Assembly: GCF_030687575.1 (NCBI RefSeq)
Contig: NZ_CP117439.1
Span: forward strand, 5,037,501-5,101,500
Origin: Pseudomonas sp. FP2309
GTDB taxonomy: Bacteria > Pseudomonadota > Gammaproteobacteria > Pseudomonadales > Pseudomonadaceae
DNA length: 64,000 nt
Direction of reading: 5' to 3'
The notes beneath the pieces were generated by a model. That model was not told the DNA's origin, made no database searches, and was given only the letters and a program-made list of their open reading frames with translations. A program made the translations under genes and the position numbers. Of this stretch, positions 10,568-21,090 are shown in pieces. Positions within the stretch are counted from its first letter, which is position 1; every line of letters begins with the position of its first letter.

Positions 10568-11212
10568 ATGGTTGCTTTTACGCCCATACCCAAGATTAAG
10601 AATCTCGACAAGCTGCTGATGCATTGCCAGCGCCGGCGCTATCCGGCCAAGCACAACATCATCTGTGCCGGCGAGCGTTCCGAAACGCTGTTCTTCATTA
10701 TCAAGGGGTCGGTCACTATCCTGATCGAAGACGAAGACGGTCGCGAAATGATCATCGCCTACCTCAATACCGGGGACTTCTTTGGCGAGCTGGGGTTGTT
10801 TGAACAAGCAGGCAAGGAACAAGAACGCAGCGCCTGGGTGCGCGCCAAGGTCGAATGCGACGTGGCCGAGATCAGCTACACCAAATTTCGCGAACTGGCC
10901 CAACATGACCCCGACATTCTCTACGCCCTCAGCGGCCAGATCGCCCAGCGTCTGCGCGACACCACACGCAAGGTCGGCGACCTGGCGTTCTTCGACGTCA
11001 CCGGCCGCGTAGCCCGCTGCCTGCTGGAATTGTGCAAGCAACCCGACGCCATGACTCACCCCGACGGCATGCAGATCAAAGTCACGCGCCAGGAAATCGG
11101 GCGCATTGTTGGCTGCTCAAGGGAGATGGTCGGCCGCGTACTCAAGGACTTGGAAGAGCGCAACCTGGTGAACGTCAAAGGCAAGACGATGGTGGTGTTC
11201 GGTACCCGTTAA
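10568..11212 (+). CDS. vfr: cAMP-responsive global regulator Vfr (CRP family)
   Basis: Cytoplasmic transcription factor that binds cAMP and controls virulence, motility and catabolic genes in Pseudomonas. The 214-aa protein has the CRP layout: a cyclic-nucleotide jellyroll with FFGELGLFE and the arginine/serine pair ERSA, a long dimer helix around residues 115-140, and a C-terminal helix-turn-helix with the recognition sequence [19 protein letters not shown]. It shares a four-base overlap of 3' ends with the convergent lipoate-ligase-like gene. Confidence 0.96.
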   Translation: MVAFTPIPKIKNLDKLLMHCQRRRYPAKHNIICAGERSETLFFIIKGSVTILIEDEDGREMIIAYLNTGDFFGELGLFEQAGKEQERSAWVRAKVECDVAEISYTKFRELAQHDPDILYALSGQIAQRLRDTTRKVGDLAFFDVTGRVARCLLELCKQPDAMTHPDGMQIKVTRQEIGRIVGCSREMVGRVLKDLEERNLVNVKGKTMVVFGTR

Positions 11213-11904
11213 ACCGGCAGGAAACTGGCCAGCATCTGACGGTACAAGGTATCCAGCCGGCCAATGGCGTCCGGCGCCGGGAAGACTTCGTGCAGGGCAA
11301 TATGACTGTCGGCCCGCACACGCTGGTCGAGACCACACGCTTCATTAAAACGGTTGACCGCGGCAATCAGCGCTTCGCGATCGTTATCCAGCAACAACGC
11401 TCCGTGCACCAACCCCACCGGGCGCCCACCGCTTTGCCGCCAGCGCTGGGCGGTGCCGACCATTTTGCGGCCATCGAGATTGACGTTATAGCGACCGTCG
11501 CAAAACGCCCCATCGATTTCACCCACAGAGGCATCGCCGCCTAACTCGATCAGCAAGTCGCAGATCGGCTGACATAAACGTTGGTAACCGGTTTCGATAC
11601 GCCCCTGGTCGCCTTCACTGCGCGGCGGTGCGTAGACCAGGGCGATATTCACCGTGGCGGCCGACTGCGGCACTGGCTCGCCACCGGTCTCGCGCAGCAG
11701 CACCGGCCAACCGGCGTCAGCCGAGAGCTGGCTGGCCTTATCAAAATGGGGAAGGCGACTGAGGCGACGCGGCATGACCAAGGCTTGATCGCTGGGCTGC
11801 CAGAACAACAGACCGAACGCCTGATCACCTGCGCACACTGCCGCCAGCAAAGCCTGCTCGGCGGCGAGCCCTGCTTCGACAGTCATCTTTACGGGCTGAG
11901 TCAT
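11209..11904 (-). CDS. Lipoate-protein ligase A-like protein
   Basis: A 231-aa protein of the biotin/lipoate ligase A/B superfamily. The likely catalytic lysine is in [11 protein letters not shown], and a HGALLLD strand follows as in LplA-type enzymes. The substrate loop reads [10 protein letters not shown] instead of the usual RRxGGG, so it may be a divergent paralogue rather than the main lipoate ligase. Its stop overlaps that of vfr, and it sits between vfr and trpC, which are adjacent in P. aeruginosa. Confidence 0.75.
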   Translation of the reverse strand: MTQPVKMTVEAGLAAEQALLAAVCAGDQAFGLLFWQPSDQALVMPRRLSRLPHFDKASQLSADAGWPVLLRETGGEPVPQSAATVNIALVYAPPRSEGDQGRIETGYQRLCQPICDLLIELGGDASVGEIDGAFCDGRYNVNLDGRKMVGTAQRWRQSGGRPVGLVHGALLLDNDREALIAAVNRFNEACGLDQRVRADSHIALHEVFPAPDAIGRLDTLYRQMLASFLPV

Positions 11905-11928
11905 CGAACGCCTACCTATCCGGGGAAC

Positions 11929-12023
11929 AATGTGGGAGGGGGCTTTGCGCCCGATAGCGGAGGATCAGTCAACAGACGCAGTGACTGGAACCCTGCAATC
12001 GTGGGCAAGCCCTCTCCCACATT
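11929..12023. repeat. Paired inverted REP elements (REPIN-like)
   Basis: AATGTGGGAG at 11929-11938 is mirrored by CTCCCACATT at 12014-12023. The inner parts (GGGGCTTTGCGCCCGATAG and the complement of CGTGGGCAAGCCCT) also match imperfectly, as in doublet REP units of P. fluorescens. It lies between the lipoate-ligase-like gene and the trpC stop, and may end trp operon transcription. Confidence 0.8.
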
Positions 12024-12027
12024 CGGG

Positions 12028-12864
12028 TCAGTCCAGAGTCGAACCGCTGACCGACACACCACGCTCCGGGAAGAACAGACGTTGCAGTTCGGCGCCCGGG
12101 TTTTCGGCACGCATGAACGTCTCGCCCACCAGGAACGAATACACGTCGCTGATTTCCATCAACTCCACGTCGGCGCGATTGACGATGCCACTCTCGGTGA
12201 TCACCAGGCGGTCGCGTGGAATGCGCGGCAGCAGGTCGAGGGTGTTTTCCAGGCTGACTTCGAAAGTATGCAAATTACGGTTGTTGACCCCCACCAGCGG
12301 CGTGTCGAGGGTTTTCAGCGCACGCTCCAGCTCATCGCCGTCGTGTACTTCCACCAACACATCCAGGCCGACGCTTTTGGCCACGGCGGCCAATTCGGCC
12401 ATCTTCACGTCATCCAGGGCAGAGACGATCAACAACACGCAATCGGCACCCAACGCACGGGCTTCGACGATCTGGTACGGATCGACCATGAAATCCTTGC
12501 GGATCACCGGCAACTTGCACGCGGCGCGGGCCTGTTGCAGGAACAGGTCGGAGCCCTGGAAGAAATCGATATCGGTCAGTACCGACAGGCACGTCGCGCC
12601 GCCCTTTTCATAGCTGGCCGCGATTTCAGCCGGTACAAAGTTCTCGCGGATCACGCCTTTGCTTGGCGAGGCCTTTTTAATCTCGGCAATCACCGCCGGC
12701 TGCTTCTTTTTCGCCTGAGCGATCAGGGCATTGGCAAAACCGCGCGGCGCATCGGCCGCTTTCGCTTGGGCTTCAAGCTCCGAGAGGCTCACGCGCGCGC
12801 GGCGCTCGGCGACCTCTTCGGCTTTGCGGGCAAGGATTTTTTCCAGAACGGTCGGCACGCTCAT
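12028..12864 (-). CDS. trpC: Indole-3-glycerol phosphate synthase
   Basis: Ring closure of CdRP to indole-3-glycerol phosphate in tryptophan synthesis. The 278-aa TIM-barrel shows the catalytic lysines in [12 protein letters not shown] and [13 protein letters not shown], the glutamate in LVEVHD, and [12 protein letters not shown]. It overlaps trpD by 4 bp (ATGA), so it is translationally coupled as the last gene of the trp cluster. Here TrpC is a single-function enzyme, not fused to TrpF. Confidence 0.98.
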   Translation of the reverse strand: MSVPTVLEKILARKAEEVAERRARVSLSELEAQAKAADAPRGFANALIAQAKKKQPAVIAEIKKASPSKGVIRENFVPAEIAASYEKGGATCLSVLTDIDFFQGSDLFLQQARAACKLPVIRKDFMVDPYQIVEARALGADCVLLIVSALDDVKMAELAAVAKSVGLDVLVEVHDGDELERALKTLDTPLVGVNNRNLHTFEVSLENTLDLLPRIPRDRLVITESGIVNRADVELMEISDVYSFLVGETFMRAENPGAELQRLFFPERGVSVSGSTLD

Positions 12865-13910
12865 CCTTCATTCTCCATCTTGAATACGGCGGTGAATGCT
12901 CCGAGTTCTTCGAGCTTCTCGCGAGCCAGACCGGTGTGCAGTGCATCGTGGGCCAATGCGACACCTTCTTTAAGACTATAGGCATGGTCGGCTGCGTAAA
13001 GTGCCGCGCCAGCATTCAGAACAATCATCTCCGCTGCCTTTTGACCGTTCTCGGTCTTGCGTCGACCCAAGGCATCACGAATCAGTTCCAGGGACGCCGC
13101 CGGGCTTTCCACCGCCAGACCGTGCAGGCTCTGGCTTTTCATGCCCAGGTCTTCGGGTTCGACCCAGTACTCGGTGATCTGGTCATTCTTCAGCTCCGCC
13201 ACGAAGGTCGGCGCGGCCAGACTGAACTCGTCCAGGCCGTCTTTGGAGTGCACCACCAGCACATGCTTGCTGCCCATGCGTTGCAGCACCTCGGCCAATG
13301 GCCGGCACAGCGCCTGGCTGAACACTCCGACGATCTGGTGCTTCACACCGGCCGGATTCGTAAGCGGGCCGAGCATGTTGAACAGGGTACGCAGACCCAG
13401 GTCTTTACGCGGGCCGGCGGCGTGTTTCATTGCACCGTGGTGCGACTGGGCGAACATGAAGCCGATGCCGACGTTATCGATGCAACGCGCCACCTGCACC
13501 GGCGTGAGGTTCAGGTAGATACCCGCCGCTTCCAACAGGTCGGCGCTGCCGCTCTTGCCCGACACCGCACGGTTACCGTGTTTGGCCACGGTGCAACCCG
13601 CCGCCGCAACCACAAACGACGACGCCGTCGACACGTTGAAGATATTCGCACCGTCACCGCCGGTGCCAACCACGTCGACCACACCGTCGAGGGTCTTGAG
13701 CTCAACTTTGTCCGCCAATTCGCGCATCACCGAAACGGCGCCGACGATTTCATCGATGCTTTCGCTCTTCATGCGCATGGCCATCATGAACGCGCCGATC
13801 TGCGCGTCAGTGCATTGACCGGTCATGATTTCGCGCATCACGTCGCTCATTTCAGCGGTGGTCAGGTCCAGATGGCCGACGATACGGCTCAGGGCAGTCT
13901 TGATATCCAT
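12861..13910 (-). CDS. trpD: Anthranilate phosphoribosyltransferase
   Basis: Transfers phosphoribose from PRPP to anthranilate. The 349-aa protein has the PRPP-binding motif [15 protein letters not shown], the [18 protein letters not shown] stretch, and the anthranilate-site sequence [19 protein letters not shown]. It starts 9 bp after the trpG stop and overlaps trpC by 4 bp. Confidence 0.98.
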   Translation of the reverse strand: MDIKTALSRIVGHLDLTTAEMSDVMREIMTGQCTDAQIGAFMMAMRMKSESIDEIVGAVSVMRELADKVELKTLDGVVDVVGTGGDGANIFNVSTASSFVVAAAGCTVAKHGNRAVSGKSGSADLLEAAGIYLNLTPVQVARCIDNVGIGFMFAQSHHGAMKHAAGPRKDLGLRTLFNMLGPLTNPAGVKHQIVGVFSQALCRPLAEVLQRMGSKHVLVVHSKDGLDEFSLAAPTFVAELKNDQITEYWVEPEDLGMKSQSLHGLAVESPAASLELIRDALGRRKTENGQKAAEMIVLNAGAALYAADHAYSLKEGVALAHDALHTGLAREKLEELGAFTAVFKMENEG

Positions 13911-13919
13911 GGAAAGTCC

Positions 13920-14513
13920 TTAGCGCGTGCCGCCGCTCTGCTTGAGAAAATTAGCGAACAGCTCGTAGCCCTGCTCGGTGAGGATTGACTCCGGGTGAAA
14001 TTGCACCCCTTCGATATTCAGTGTCTTGTGACGCAGGCCCATGATTTCGTCGACCGAGCCATCTTCCAGCTGGGTCCACGCGGTCAGTTCCAGGCAGTCC
14101 GGCAGGGTTTCGCGCTTGACCACAAGCGAGTGGTAGCGCGTCACCGTCACCGGGTTATTCAGTGCCTGAAACACACCCAGGTCTTTATGGAACACCGGGC
14201 TGGTCTTGCCGTGCATCACCTGACGCGCGCGCACCACGTCGCCGCCAAACGCCTGGCCGATGGACTGGTGGCCCAGGCAAACGCCCAGGATCGGCAGCTT
14301 GCCAGCGAAATACCGGATGGCTTCAAGGGAAATACCGGCCTCGGTCGGCGTGCACGGGCCCGGCGAGACCACGATGCGCTCGGGGTTCAGCGCAGCGATT
14401 TCGGCCACGCTCAGTTCGTCGTTGCGCACCACCTTGACCTCGGCACCCAGTTCGCCCAGGTACTGCACAACGTTGTAGGTAAAGGAGTCGTAGTTATCGA
14501 TCATCAGCAACAT
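13920..14513 (-). CDS. trpG: Anthranilate synthase component II (glutamine amidotransferase)
   Basis: Supplies ammonia from glutamine to TrpE. The 197-aa class I amidotransferase begins [14 protein letters not shown] and has the nucleophile in [15 protein letters not shown] and the His-Glu pair in GVQFHPES. The start at 14513 is preceded by TGAGG; the frame's extension to 14555 runs into trpE and is not used. Only 10 bp separate it from the trpE stop. Confidence 0.98.
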   Translation of the reverse strand: MLLMIDNYDSFTYNVVQYLGELGAEVKVVRNDELSVAEIAALNPERIVVSPGPCTPTEAGISLEAIRYFAGKLPILGVCLGHQSIGQAFGGDVVRARQVMHGKTSPVFHKDLGVFQALNNPVTVTRYHSLVVKRETLPDCLELTAWTQLEDGSVDEIMGLRHKTLNIEGVQFHPESILTEQGYELFANFLKQSGGTR

Positions 14514-14523
14514 GGGGGAAACC

Positions 14524-16005
14524 TCAGGAATTGGGGGTCTGTTCAGCCAGCGCAACGGCGCGGAACATCGCGCGGCGCTTGTTCAGGGTTTCTTCCCATT
14601 CGAGGGCCGGCACCGAGTCGGCGACAATCCCGCCACCGGCCTGCACGTGCAGCTCCCCGTCCTTGATCACGGCCGTGCGGATCGCAATGGCGGTGTCCAT
14701 GTTGCCGTTCCAGGCGAAATACCCCACGGCGCCGCCGTAGACGCCGCGCTTGACCGGTTCCAGCTCGTCGATGATTTCCATCGCACGGATCTTCGGCGCA
14801 CCCGACAAGGTGCCGGCCGGCAGAATCGCGCGCAACGCGTCCATCGCGGTCAACCCGGCTTTCAGTTCGCCGGTGACGTTGGACACGATGTGCATCACGT
14901 TGGAATAACGCTCGATGACCATCTTTTCGGTCAATTTCACCGAGCCGATTTCCGAGACGCGGCCGGTGTCGTTGCGGCCCAGGTCGATCAGCATCAAGTG
15001 CTCGGCGATTTCCTTGTCGTCGCTGAGCAGGTCTTCTTCCAGCGCCAGGTCGGCCTCTTCGGTCGCGCCACGTGGGCGGGTGCCGGCGATCGGGCGCACG
15101 GTGATCAGGTTGTCTTCGACGCGCACCAGCACTTCCGGCGAACTGCCCACCACGTGAAAGTCACCAAAGTTGAAGAAGTACATGTACGGCGTCGGGTTGA
15201 AGCAGCGCAGCGCCCGGTACAGATCGATAGGCGCGGCCTTGAAGTCGATGGACATCCGTTGCGATGGCACCACCTGCATGCAGTCGCCGGCGAGGATGTA
15301 TTCCTTGATGGTGTCCACGGCGCGCTCGTAGTCAGCCTGGGTAAAGCTTGAACGAAAGATCGGGTCGGCCGCCGGTGGACGGCTGAGGTCCAGGCCACGA
15401 CGCGGGGTGATCGGCTGACGCAGTTTTTCCAGCAGCGCTTCAAGGCTCGCCTGGCCTTGCTCGAAGGCATCCGCCCGGGCCGGGTCGGCCAGCACAATCG
15501 CGTGCATTTTGCCGGCAAGGTTATCGAACACCACCACCGCATCGGAGACCATCAGCAGAATGTCCGGCACCCCCAGCGGGTCCGGGTTCGGGCATTTGCC
15601 CAGGCGCTTTTCCACATAACGCACGCAGTCGTAGCCGAAATAACCCACCAGGCCGCCATTGAAGCGTGGCAGACCGGGGATGGTCGGTACGTTGTAGCGC
15701 GCCTTGAAGGTTTCGACAAAGGCCAGCGGGTCTTCAACCTCGTGGCTTTCGATCTCGATGCCGTCATGGGTGATGCTCACATGATGGTCATGCACCCGCA
15801 TCACAGTGCGGCATGGCAGGCCGATGATCGAATAACGCCCCCACTTCTCGCCGCCCTGCACCGACTCCAACAGATAGGAGTTAGGCTCGTCGGCCAGTTT
15901 GAGGTAGATCGACAGCGGTGTGTCGAAGTCGGCCAGGGTTTCGCAGGCCAGGGGAATACGGTTATAGCCGGCAGCGGCCAAACGCAGGAATTCTTCGCGG
16001 ATCAT
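14524..16005 (-). CDS. trpE: Anthranilate synthase component I
   Basis: Converts chorismate and ammonia to anthranilate, the committed step of tryptophan synthesis. The 493-aa product has the feedback-inhibition motif LLES near the N-terminus and the chorismate-binding core ([62 protein letters not shown]). It lies directly upstream of trpG, whereas in P. aeruginosa PAO1 a pyocin cluster separates them. gph ends 70 bp upstream on the same strand. Confidence 0.98.
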   Translation of the reverse strand: MIREEFLRLAAAGYNRIPLACETLADFDTPLSIYLKLADEPNSYLLESVQGGEKWGRYSIIGLPCRTVMRVHDHHVSITHDGIEIESHEVEDPLAFVETFKARYNVPTIPGLPRFNGGLVGYFGYDCVRYVEKRLGKCPNPDPLGVPDILLMVSDAVVVFDNLAGKMHAIVLADPARADAFEQGQASLEALLEKLRQPITPRRGLDLSRPPAADPIFRSSFTQADYERAVDTIKEYILAGDCMQVVPSQRMSIDFKAAPIDLYRALRCFNPTPYMYFFNFGDFHVVGSSPEVLVRVEDNLITVRPIAGTRPRGATEEADLALEEDLLSDDKEIAEHLMLIDLGRNDTGRVSEIGSVKLTEKMVIERYSNVMHIVSNVTGELKAGLTAMDALRAILPAGTLSGAPKIRAMEIIDELEPVKRGVYGGAVGYFAWNGNMDTAIAIRTAVIKDGELHVQAGGGIVADSVPALEWEETLNKRRAMFRAVALAEQTPNS

Positions 16006-16075
16006 GAGGTGCCTCGTGGTGTGAGGGTCTAACAGTCAGGTAGGCAAACGTGCCGCGGAGCGCGGCCGGGATCAG

Positions 16076-16894
16076 TCAGGCGCGCCAACGCCAGCGGGCC
16101 AGGGCCTTGATGACTTTCATCCAGAGTTTGCGAGTGACCACCACGATGGGATTTCCAGAAGGGGACGGATCGGTATCGGGCAACGTTATCTCAGCGCCCG
16201 CTCCCAAGCAACCGGGGATTAGCAGTCGCAGGTCATCAATCACCAGTGCCGGCGACTCTTCGGCAATCGGCCGACCGTGGTTGTAGCCATAGCTCAAGGC
16301 TACGCACTGCACGCCCGCGGCTTTGGCCGCCTGCACATCGCTGCGTGAATCGCCGACGAACAACGACTGAGACGCCGGGATATTGGCCATTTTCATCACA
16401 AAAAACAGCGCCGCCGGATCAGGTTTCTTCTGCGGCAGGGTATCGCCACCGATGATCCAGCGAAAATACCGGCCGATTTTCATCTGATCCAACAGCGGCG
16501 CGACGAAACGCTCCGGCTTGTTGGTGATCAGGGCCATTTCCACGCCCTGTTTGCTCAGCCACTTGAGCGTGTCGCGTACGCCGGGGTAAACCACGGTCAG
16601 TTCGTGGCCGCCTTCGTACGCGGCGTTGAACAACTCAAGGGCGTGCTCGGCCTCACGCTCATCGACCCCGTCAGCATCGATATGGTTGGCCAGGGCCCGG
16701 CGCACCAGCATCTGGGCGCCATTGCCGACCCAGTCGCGTACCGACTCGAGCCCCGCAGGCTTGCGCCCCAGTTTGAGCAGCATCTCATCCACCGCTGCCG
16801 CCAGGTCAGGCACCGAGTCGATCAACGTACCGTCCAGATCGAACATCACCAGCCGTGGCAGTTTGCCGGGGAACAACTGCTCAAAGCCGCTCAT
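16076..16894 (-). CDS. gph: Phosphoglycolate phosphatase
   Basis: HAD-family hydrolase that removes 2-phosphoglycolate formed during DNA repair and oxidative damage. The 272-aa protein carries the nucleophile motif [12 protein letters not shown], the lysine of ITNKPERF and the acidic [11 protein letters not shown] motif. It overlaps rpe by 4 bp (ATGA). The tail of about 50 residues after the HAD core is longer than in E. coli Gph. Confidence 0.96.
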   Translation of the reverse strand: MSGFEQLFPGKLPRLVMFDLDGTLIDSVPDLAAAVDEMLLKLGRKPAGLESVRDWVGNGAQMLVRRALANHIDADGVDEREAEHALELFNAAYEGGHELTVVYPGVRDTLKWLSKQGVEMALITNKPERFVAPLLDQMKIGRYFRWIIGGDTLPQKKPDPAALFFVMKMANIPASQSLFVGDSRSDVQAAKAAGVQCVALSYGYNHGRPIAEESPALVIDDLRLLIPGCLGAGAEITLPDTDPSPSGNPIVVVTRKLWMKVIKALARWRWRA

Positions 16895-17565
16895 GGACGC
16901 GCCAGGGCCAGTTCGGCACGCATCTTGTCGATGACCTCCTGATAGTTCGGTGCATTGAAGATCGCCGAACCGGCGACGAACGTGTCGGCGCCGGCAGCGG
17001 CGATTTCACGGATATTGTTGACGTTGACCCCACCGTCGATTTCCAGGCGGATATCACGACCCGATGCATCAATCAACGCGCGGGCTTCTCGTAGTTTATC
17101 GAGGGTACCGGGAATGAATTTCTGCCCGCCGAAGCCTGGGTTGACGCTCATCAGCAGCACCATGTCGACCTTGTCCATCACGTACTTGAGCACGTCCAGC
17201 GGGGTGGCCGGGTTGAACACCAGGCCCGCCTTGCAGCCGCCTTCGCGGATCAATTGCAGGGTGCGGTCGACGTGCAGCGAGGCTTCCGGGTGGAAGGTGA
17301 TGTAGGTGGCGCCGGCGTCGATGAAATCACCGATGATGCGGTCCACCGGGCTGACCATCAAATGCGCATCGATGGGCGCGGTGACGCCATATTTGCGCAG
17401 CGCCGCGCAGACCATCGGACCGATGGTCAGGTTGGGCACGTAGTGGTTGTCCATGACATCGAAGTGCACGAAGTCGGCACCGGCGGCCAACACGTTATCC
17501 ACTTCCTCACCCAGACGGGCGAAATCGGCGGAGAGAATCGATGGGGCAATAACGAAGGGCTGCAT
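16891..17565 (-). CDS. rpe: Ribulose-phosphate 3-epimerase
   Basis: Interconverts ribulose-5-phosphate and xylulose-5-phosphate in the pentose phosphate pathway. The 224-aa TIM barrel shows [13 protein letters not shown], the metal-binding [12 protein letters not shown], the HLMV strand, [12 protein letters not shown] and EIDGGVN. The start at 17565 ([11 protein letters not shown]) matches the family; the frame extends further upstream but is not conserved-looking. First gene of an rpe-gph-trpE arrangement common in bacteria. Confidence 0.98.
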   Translation of the reverse strand: MQPFVIAPSILSADFARLGEEVDNVLAAGADFVHFDVMDNHYVPNLTIGPMVCAALRKYGVTAPIDAHLMVSPVDRIIGDFIDAGATYITFHPEASLHVDRTLQLIREGGCKAGLVFNPATPLDVLKYVMDKVDMVLLMSVNPGFGGQKFIPGTLDKLREARALIDASGRDIRLEIDGGVNVNNIREIAAAGADTFVAGSAIFNAPNYQEVIDKMRAELALARP

Positions 17566-17649
17566 GACGCACCTTTTCTGAGCTAAATCACGATGGCGCG
17601 CATTGTATACCTCATGCTTTGCCCTGCGCACCGTGACCTGTCTCAATGG

Positions 17650-18798
17650 CTAGTAAGCGGCCCGGTAGATTTTTTCGATATCCGCCACGCTGAGCTTGCG
17701 CGGGTTGTTGCGCATCAGCCGTTCGATCCCCGCAGCTTCGGCAGCCATGGCCGGGATCGCGTCTTCGGCAATCCCGAAACTGCGCAATCCTGCCGGGATC
17801 TCTACTGCGGCACACAGTCGCGTCATGGCCTCGACGGCCTGGTCCGCCGCCTCATTGACACTCAGCCCGGCAACGTTGACGCCCATGGCCTGGGCGATGT
17901 CCTGCATGCGTTCCACACAGGCCAGCTTGTTCCAGTGCATCACATAGGGCAGCAACAACGCGTTGCTGACGCCATGGGCGATATTGAAACGCCCGCCCAA
18001 CGGATAGGCCAAGGCATGTACCGCGCCCACCCCGGCGTTGCCGAAGGCCATGCCGGCCATCAGGCTGGCGGTGGCCATATCGTCGCGGGCCTGCAGGTTG
18101 GCCGGGTTGGCGTAAGCCTTGGGAAGCGCCTTGGCAATGAGCTTGATCGCGCCAATGGCCAAGGCATCGGTGATCGGCGAAGCATTCAGCGACAGGTAGG
18201 CTTCAATCGCATGCACCAGCGCATCCACGCCACTGGCGGCGGTGACGCTGCGCGGGCAGGTGAGGGTCATTTGCGGGCTGATCAGCGCCACGTCCGGCAG
18301 CAGGTAGTCACTGACGATACCCTTTTTCAACTGCGCAACCTTGTCCGAGAGGATCGCCACATTGGTCACCTCCGAGCCGGTGCCGGCCGTGGTGGGAATG
18401 GCGATCAGCGGCGGGCCTTTGCGCGGCACCTGGTCGACACCGAACAAGTCCGCCAGCGCGCCGTGGTACCCGGCATAGGCGGCCACGCTCTTGGCGATGT
18501 CGATGGCACTGCCGCCGCCCAGACCGATCAGGCCGTCGTGCCCGCCGTCGCGGTAGGCCTGCATGCAGTCTTCGACGATGGCGATTTCCGGGTCGGGCAG
18601 CACGCGGTCGAAGATTTCGTAACTGCGCTCGCCCAGGTGCTCAAGCGCCAGCGCCACGGTGCCGGATTTGACCAGCACCGCGTCAGTGACAATCAGCGGG
18701 TTATCTACGTCCAGTCGGGTGAGTTCGGCGGCCAGTTGCTCGATGGCGCCAGCGCCGGTCAACAGCTTGTGGGCGATCTTGAATGAGGAAGTACTCAT
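17650..18798 (-). CDS. Iron-containing alcohol dehydrogenase
   Basis: A 382-aa group III dehydrogenase. It has the dinucleotide-binding GLGGGSAIDIAKSVA, the family signature TTAGTGSEVT, and metal ligands in GVDALVHAIEAY and GAVHALAYPLGGRFNIAHG. The family covers primary alcohol, 1,3-propanediol, lactaldehyde and 4-hydroxybutyrate dehydrogenases, and sequence alone does not decide which. It lies downstream of the agt importer on the same strand across a 152-bp gap with a REP element. A link to semialdehydes formed from 4-aminobutyrate or 5-aminovalerate is only a contextual inference. Confidence 0.93.
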   Translation of the reverse strand: MSTSSFKIAHKLLTGAGAIEQLAAELTRLDVDNPLIVTDAVLVKSGTVALALEHLGERSYEIFDRVLPDPEIAIVEDCMQAYRDGGHDGLIGLGGGSAIDIAKSVAAYAGYHGALADLFGVDQVPRKGPPLIAIPTTAGTGSEVTNVAILSDKVAQLKKGIVSDYLLPDVALISPQMTLTCPRSVTAASGVDALVHAIEAYLSLNASPITDALAIGAIKLIAKALPKAYANPANLQARDDMATASLMAGMAFGNAGVGAVHALAYPLGGRFNIAHGVSNALLLPYVMHWNKLACVERMQDIAQAMGVNVAGLSVNEAADQAVEAMTRLCAAVEIPAGLRSFGIAEDAIPAMAAEAAGIERLMRNNPRKLSVADIEKIYRAAY

Positions 18799-18904
18799 GT
18801 GCGCGGCCTCTTATTCTGAAATGGGCTGGCACAAGAGTAGCTTGGTATTTGAGGTTGCCTAGCATTCAGAAGCTGAATGGTCTTGCTGGCCCACCACACA
18901 ACCA

Positions 18905-18934
18905 CTGTGGAAGGGGCTTAGCCCTCCCACATTT
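18905..18934. repeat. Single REP palindrome
   Basis: TGTGGAAGGGGC and GCCCTCCCACA form an imperfect hairpin with a TTA loop. It is the same family as the doublet near 12 kb, and lies between agtD and the dehydrogenase gene, where it may stop or stabilise the agt transcript. Confidence 0.7.
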
Positions 18935-18950
18935 TGATCGCTTCCAGGTT

Positions 18951-19775
18951 TTAGACCTGGGCCGTACGCAGTTTTTCGCTACGTCCACGCAGCCATTCCA
19001 GGGTCAGCAACAGCAACACCGAGAAGGCAATCAGCAAGGTCGCGGCTGCCGCGATCGTCGGGCTGAGGTTTTCGCGGATACCGCTGAACATCTGCCGTGG
19101 CAGGGTTGCTTGCTCGGGGCCGGCGAGGAACAGCGTCACCACCACCTCATCGAACGAGGTGGCAAAGGCGAACAGCGCCCCGGAAATCACCCCGGGCGCA
19201 ATCAGCGGCAACGTCACTCGACGAAACGCGGTCAATGGCGAAGCCCCCAGACTGGCCGCGGCTCGCACCAGGTTATGGTTGAACCCTTGCAACGTCGCCG
19301 ACACGGTGATGATCACGAAGGGCACGCCGAGCACGGCATGCACCACAATCAGCGAGAAGAAGCTGTTACCCAGGCCCAGCGGCGCAAAGAACAGATAACT
19401 GGCCACACCGATGATCACCACCGGCACCACCATGGGCGAAATTACCAGGGCCATGACCAGCGCCTTGCCGGGGAAATTGCCACGGGTCAGGCCGATCGCC
19501 GCCAGGGTCCCGAAGACCATGGCCAGCACCGTGGCCGCGGGGGCCACGATGATGCTGTTTTTCAGGGCACGCATCCATTCGGCCGAGGCGAAGAAGTCCT
19601 GATACCAGTGCAGTGAGAAGCCTTGCAGCGGGTACACCAGGAAGCTGCCGCTGTTGAACGACAGCGGGATGATCACCAGCACGGGCAGGATCAGGAACAA
19701 CAGGATCAGACCGCAGAGGATCCGCAAGCTGTAGAACCACACCCGTTCCACGGGGGACATATAAGGGCTCAGCAT
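18951..19775 (-). CDS. agtD: ABC transporter permease (AgtD-like)
   Basis: A 274-aa inner-membrane subunit of a polyamine/opine-type importer, with six predicted helices and the EAA-type cytoplasmic loop (AAASLGASPLTAFRRVTLPLIAPGVISG) that contacts the ATPase. Its start is preceded by GAGGAGA and lies 12 bp after the first permease. The symbol is by analogy with P. aeruginosa agtABCD, based on the agtSR-agtABCD-rpe-gph-trpE gene order; the functional transfer is inferred. Confidence 0.88.
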   Translation of the reverse strand: MLSPYMSPVERVWFYSLRILCGLILLFLILPVLVIIPLSFNSGSFLVYPLQGFSLHWYQDFFASAEWMRALKNSIIVAPAATVLAMVFGTLAAIGLTRGNFPGKALVMALVISPMVVPVVIIGVASYLFFAPLGLGNSFFSLIVVHAVLGVPFVIITVSATLQGFNHNLVRAAASLGASPLTAFRRVTLPLIAPGVISGALFAFATSFDEVVVTLFLAGPEQATLPRQMFSGIRENLSPTIAAAATLLIAFSVLLLLTLEWLRGRSEKLRTAQV

Positions 19776-19787
19776 CGCAAGGTCTCC

Positions 19788-21035
19788 TCAGCTCAGGCGC
19801 AGGCGGCTGGCGCCGACCAGTCGGTTGTAGATCAGGTACAGCACCACGGTCGCCAGCAGCAGCAAGCCACCCAGCGCTGTCGCCATGCCCCAGTTGATAC
19901 TGGTGTTGGTGTAGAAGGCCACGAAGTAGCTGACCATCTGGTCGTTCGGGCTGCCCAGCAAGGCCGGGGTGATGTAGTAACCAATCGCCAGGATGAACAC
20001 CAACAGGCAACCGGCGCCAACGCCGGCGTAGGTCTGCGGGAAGTACACGCGCCAGAAGCTGGTGAACGGGTGGCAGCCCAGGGAAATCGCCGCACGCATG
20101 TAGGTGGGTGAGATGCCTTTCATCACGCTGTAGATCGGCAGGATCATGAACGGCAGCAGGATATGCACCATGGAGATGTAGACACCGGTGCGGTTGAACA
20201 CCAGCTCCATGGGTTTGTCGATCAGGCCCATGCCCATCAACGCGCTGTTGATCAAGCCGCCCGATTGCAGCAGCACGATCCACGCAGCGACCCGCACCAG
20301 GATCGAGGTCCAGAACGGCAACAACACCAGAATCATCAGCAAATTGCTCTTACGCGCCGGCAGGTTAGCCAGCAGGTAAGCCAGGGGGTACGCCAGCAGC
20401 AGGCAGATGGCGGTGATTACCAGGCCCATCCAGAACGTGCGGGCGAAAATATCCAGGTAGATCGCCTGGTCCGGGGTGGCTGGGGCGATTTCGCCCAGGT
20501 CGTCGATACGGTGATCGACGGCCGCCAGCAGATAGTACGGCGTCAGGCTGCTGGTATTGCGCCGGATCGCCTGCCAGTACGCCGGGTCGCCCCAGCGTTC
20601 GTCGAGGTTTTCCAGCGCTTCTTTATAAGAGGCCGGCGCTTCGGTAAACGGCAGCGCCCGCGCGGTTTTGGTCAGCAGGCTGCGATAGCCGGCCAGTTCC
20701 ATGTTCAAGCGTTTGGACAGATCGCCCAAGGTCTGTTTTTTGCGAGCCTCGCCCAGGTCCTCACTGAGGGCCTGATACACCGGTTCGCCCGGCAAGCCAC
20801 GGCCATCCCAGGCCTTCACCGCCACCACGGTACGCGGCAAACCGCCCACCACCTCCTCGTTGCCGACGCTCTTGAACAATAACGCGACAATCGGCACCAG
20901 GAACACCAGCAGCAAAAACAGCACCAGCGGCGCAATCAAGGCCTGGGCCTTCCAGCGATTGAGCCGCTCGGCACGCGCCAGGCGCTGCTTGAGGGTGGGG
21001 CTGTTGACCTCGTTCGAGGGAACGGCGATGGCCAT
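19788..21035 (-). CDS. agtC: ABC transporter permease (AgtC-like)
   Basis: A 415-aa permease of the PotB type. After the first helix (about residues 25-47) comes a periplasmic insert of about 130 residues, then the five remaining helices with the EAA loop MRAAISLGCHPFTSFWRVYFPQTYAGV. The start at 21035 (MAIAVPSNEV) follows GGAG; the frame continues 90 bp upstream into repetitive DNA and is not used. Symbol assigned by gene-order analogy. Confidence 0.87.
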   Translation of the reverse strand: MAIAVPSNEVNSPTLKQRLARAERLNRWKAQALIAPLVLFLLLVFLVPIVALLFKSVGNEEVVGGLPRTVVAVKAWDGRGLPGEPVYQALSEDLGEARKKQTLGDLSKRLNMELAGYRSLLTKTARALPFTEAPASYKEALENLDERWGDPAYWQAIRRNTSSLTPYYLLAAVDHRIDDLGEIAPATPDQAIYLDIFARTFWMGLVITAICLLLAYPLAYLLANLPARKSNLLMILVLLPFWTSILVRVAAWIVLLQSGGLINSALMGMGLIDKPMELVFNRTGVYISMVHILLPFMILPIYSVMKGISPTYMRAAISLGCHPFTSFWRVYFPQTYAGVGAGCLLVFILAIGYYITPALLGSPNDQMVSYFVAFYTNTSINWGMATALGGLLLLATVVLYLIYNRLVGASRLRLS

Positions 21036-21090
21036 GGCTAACTCCGAAATACAAAAAAATGACGATAAACCTGTGCCTGGGCTCTGAGGC

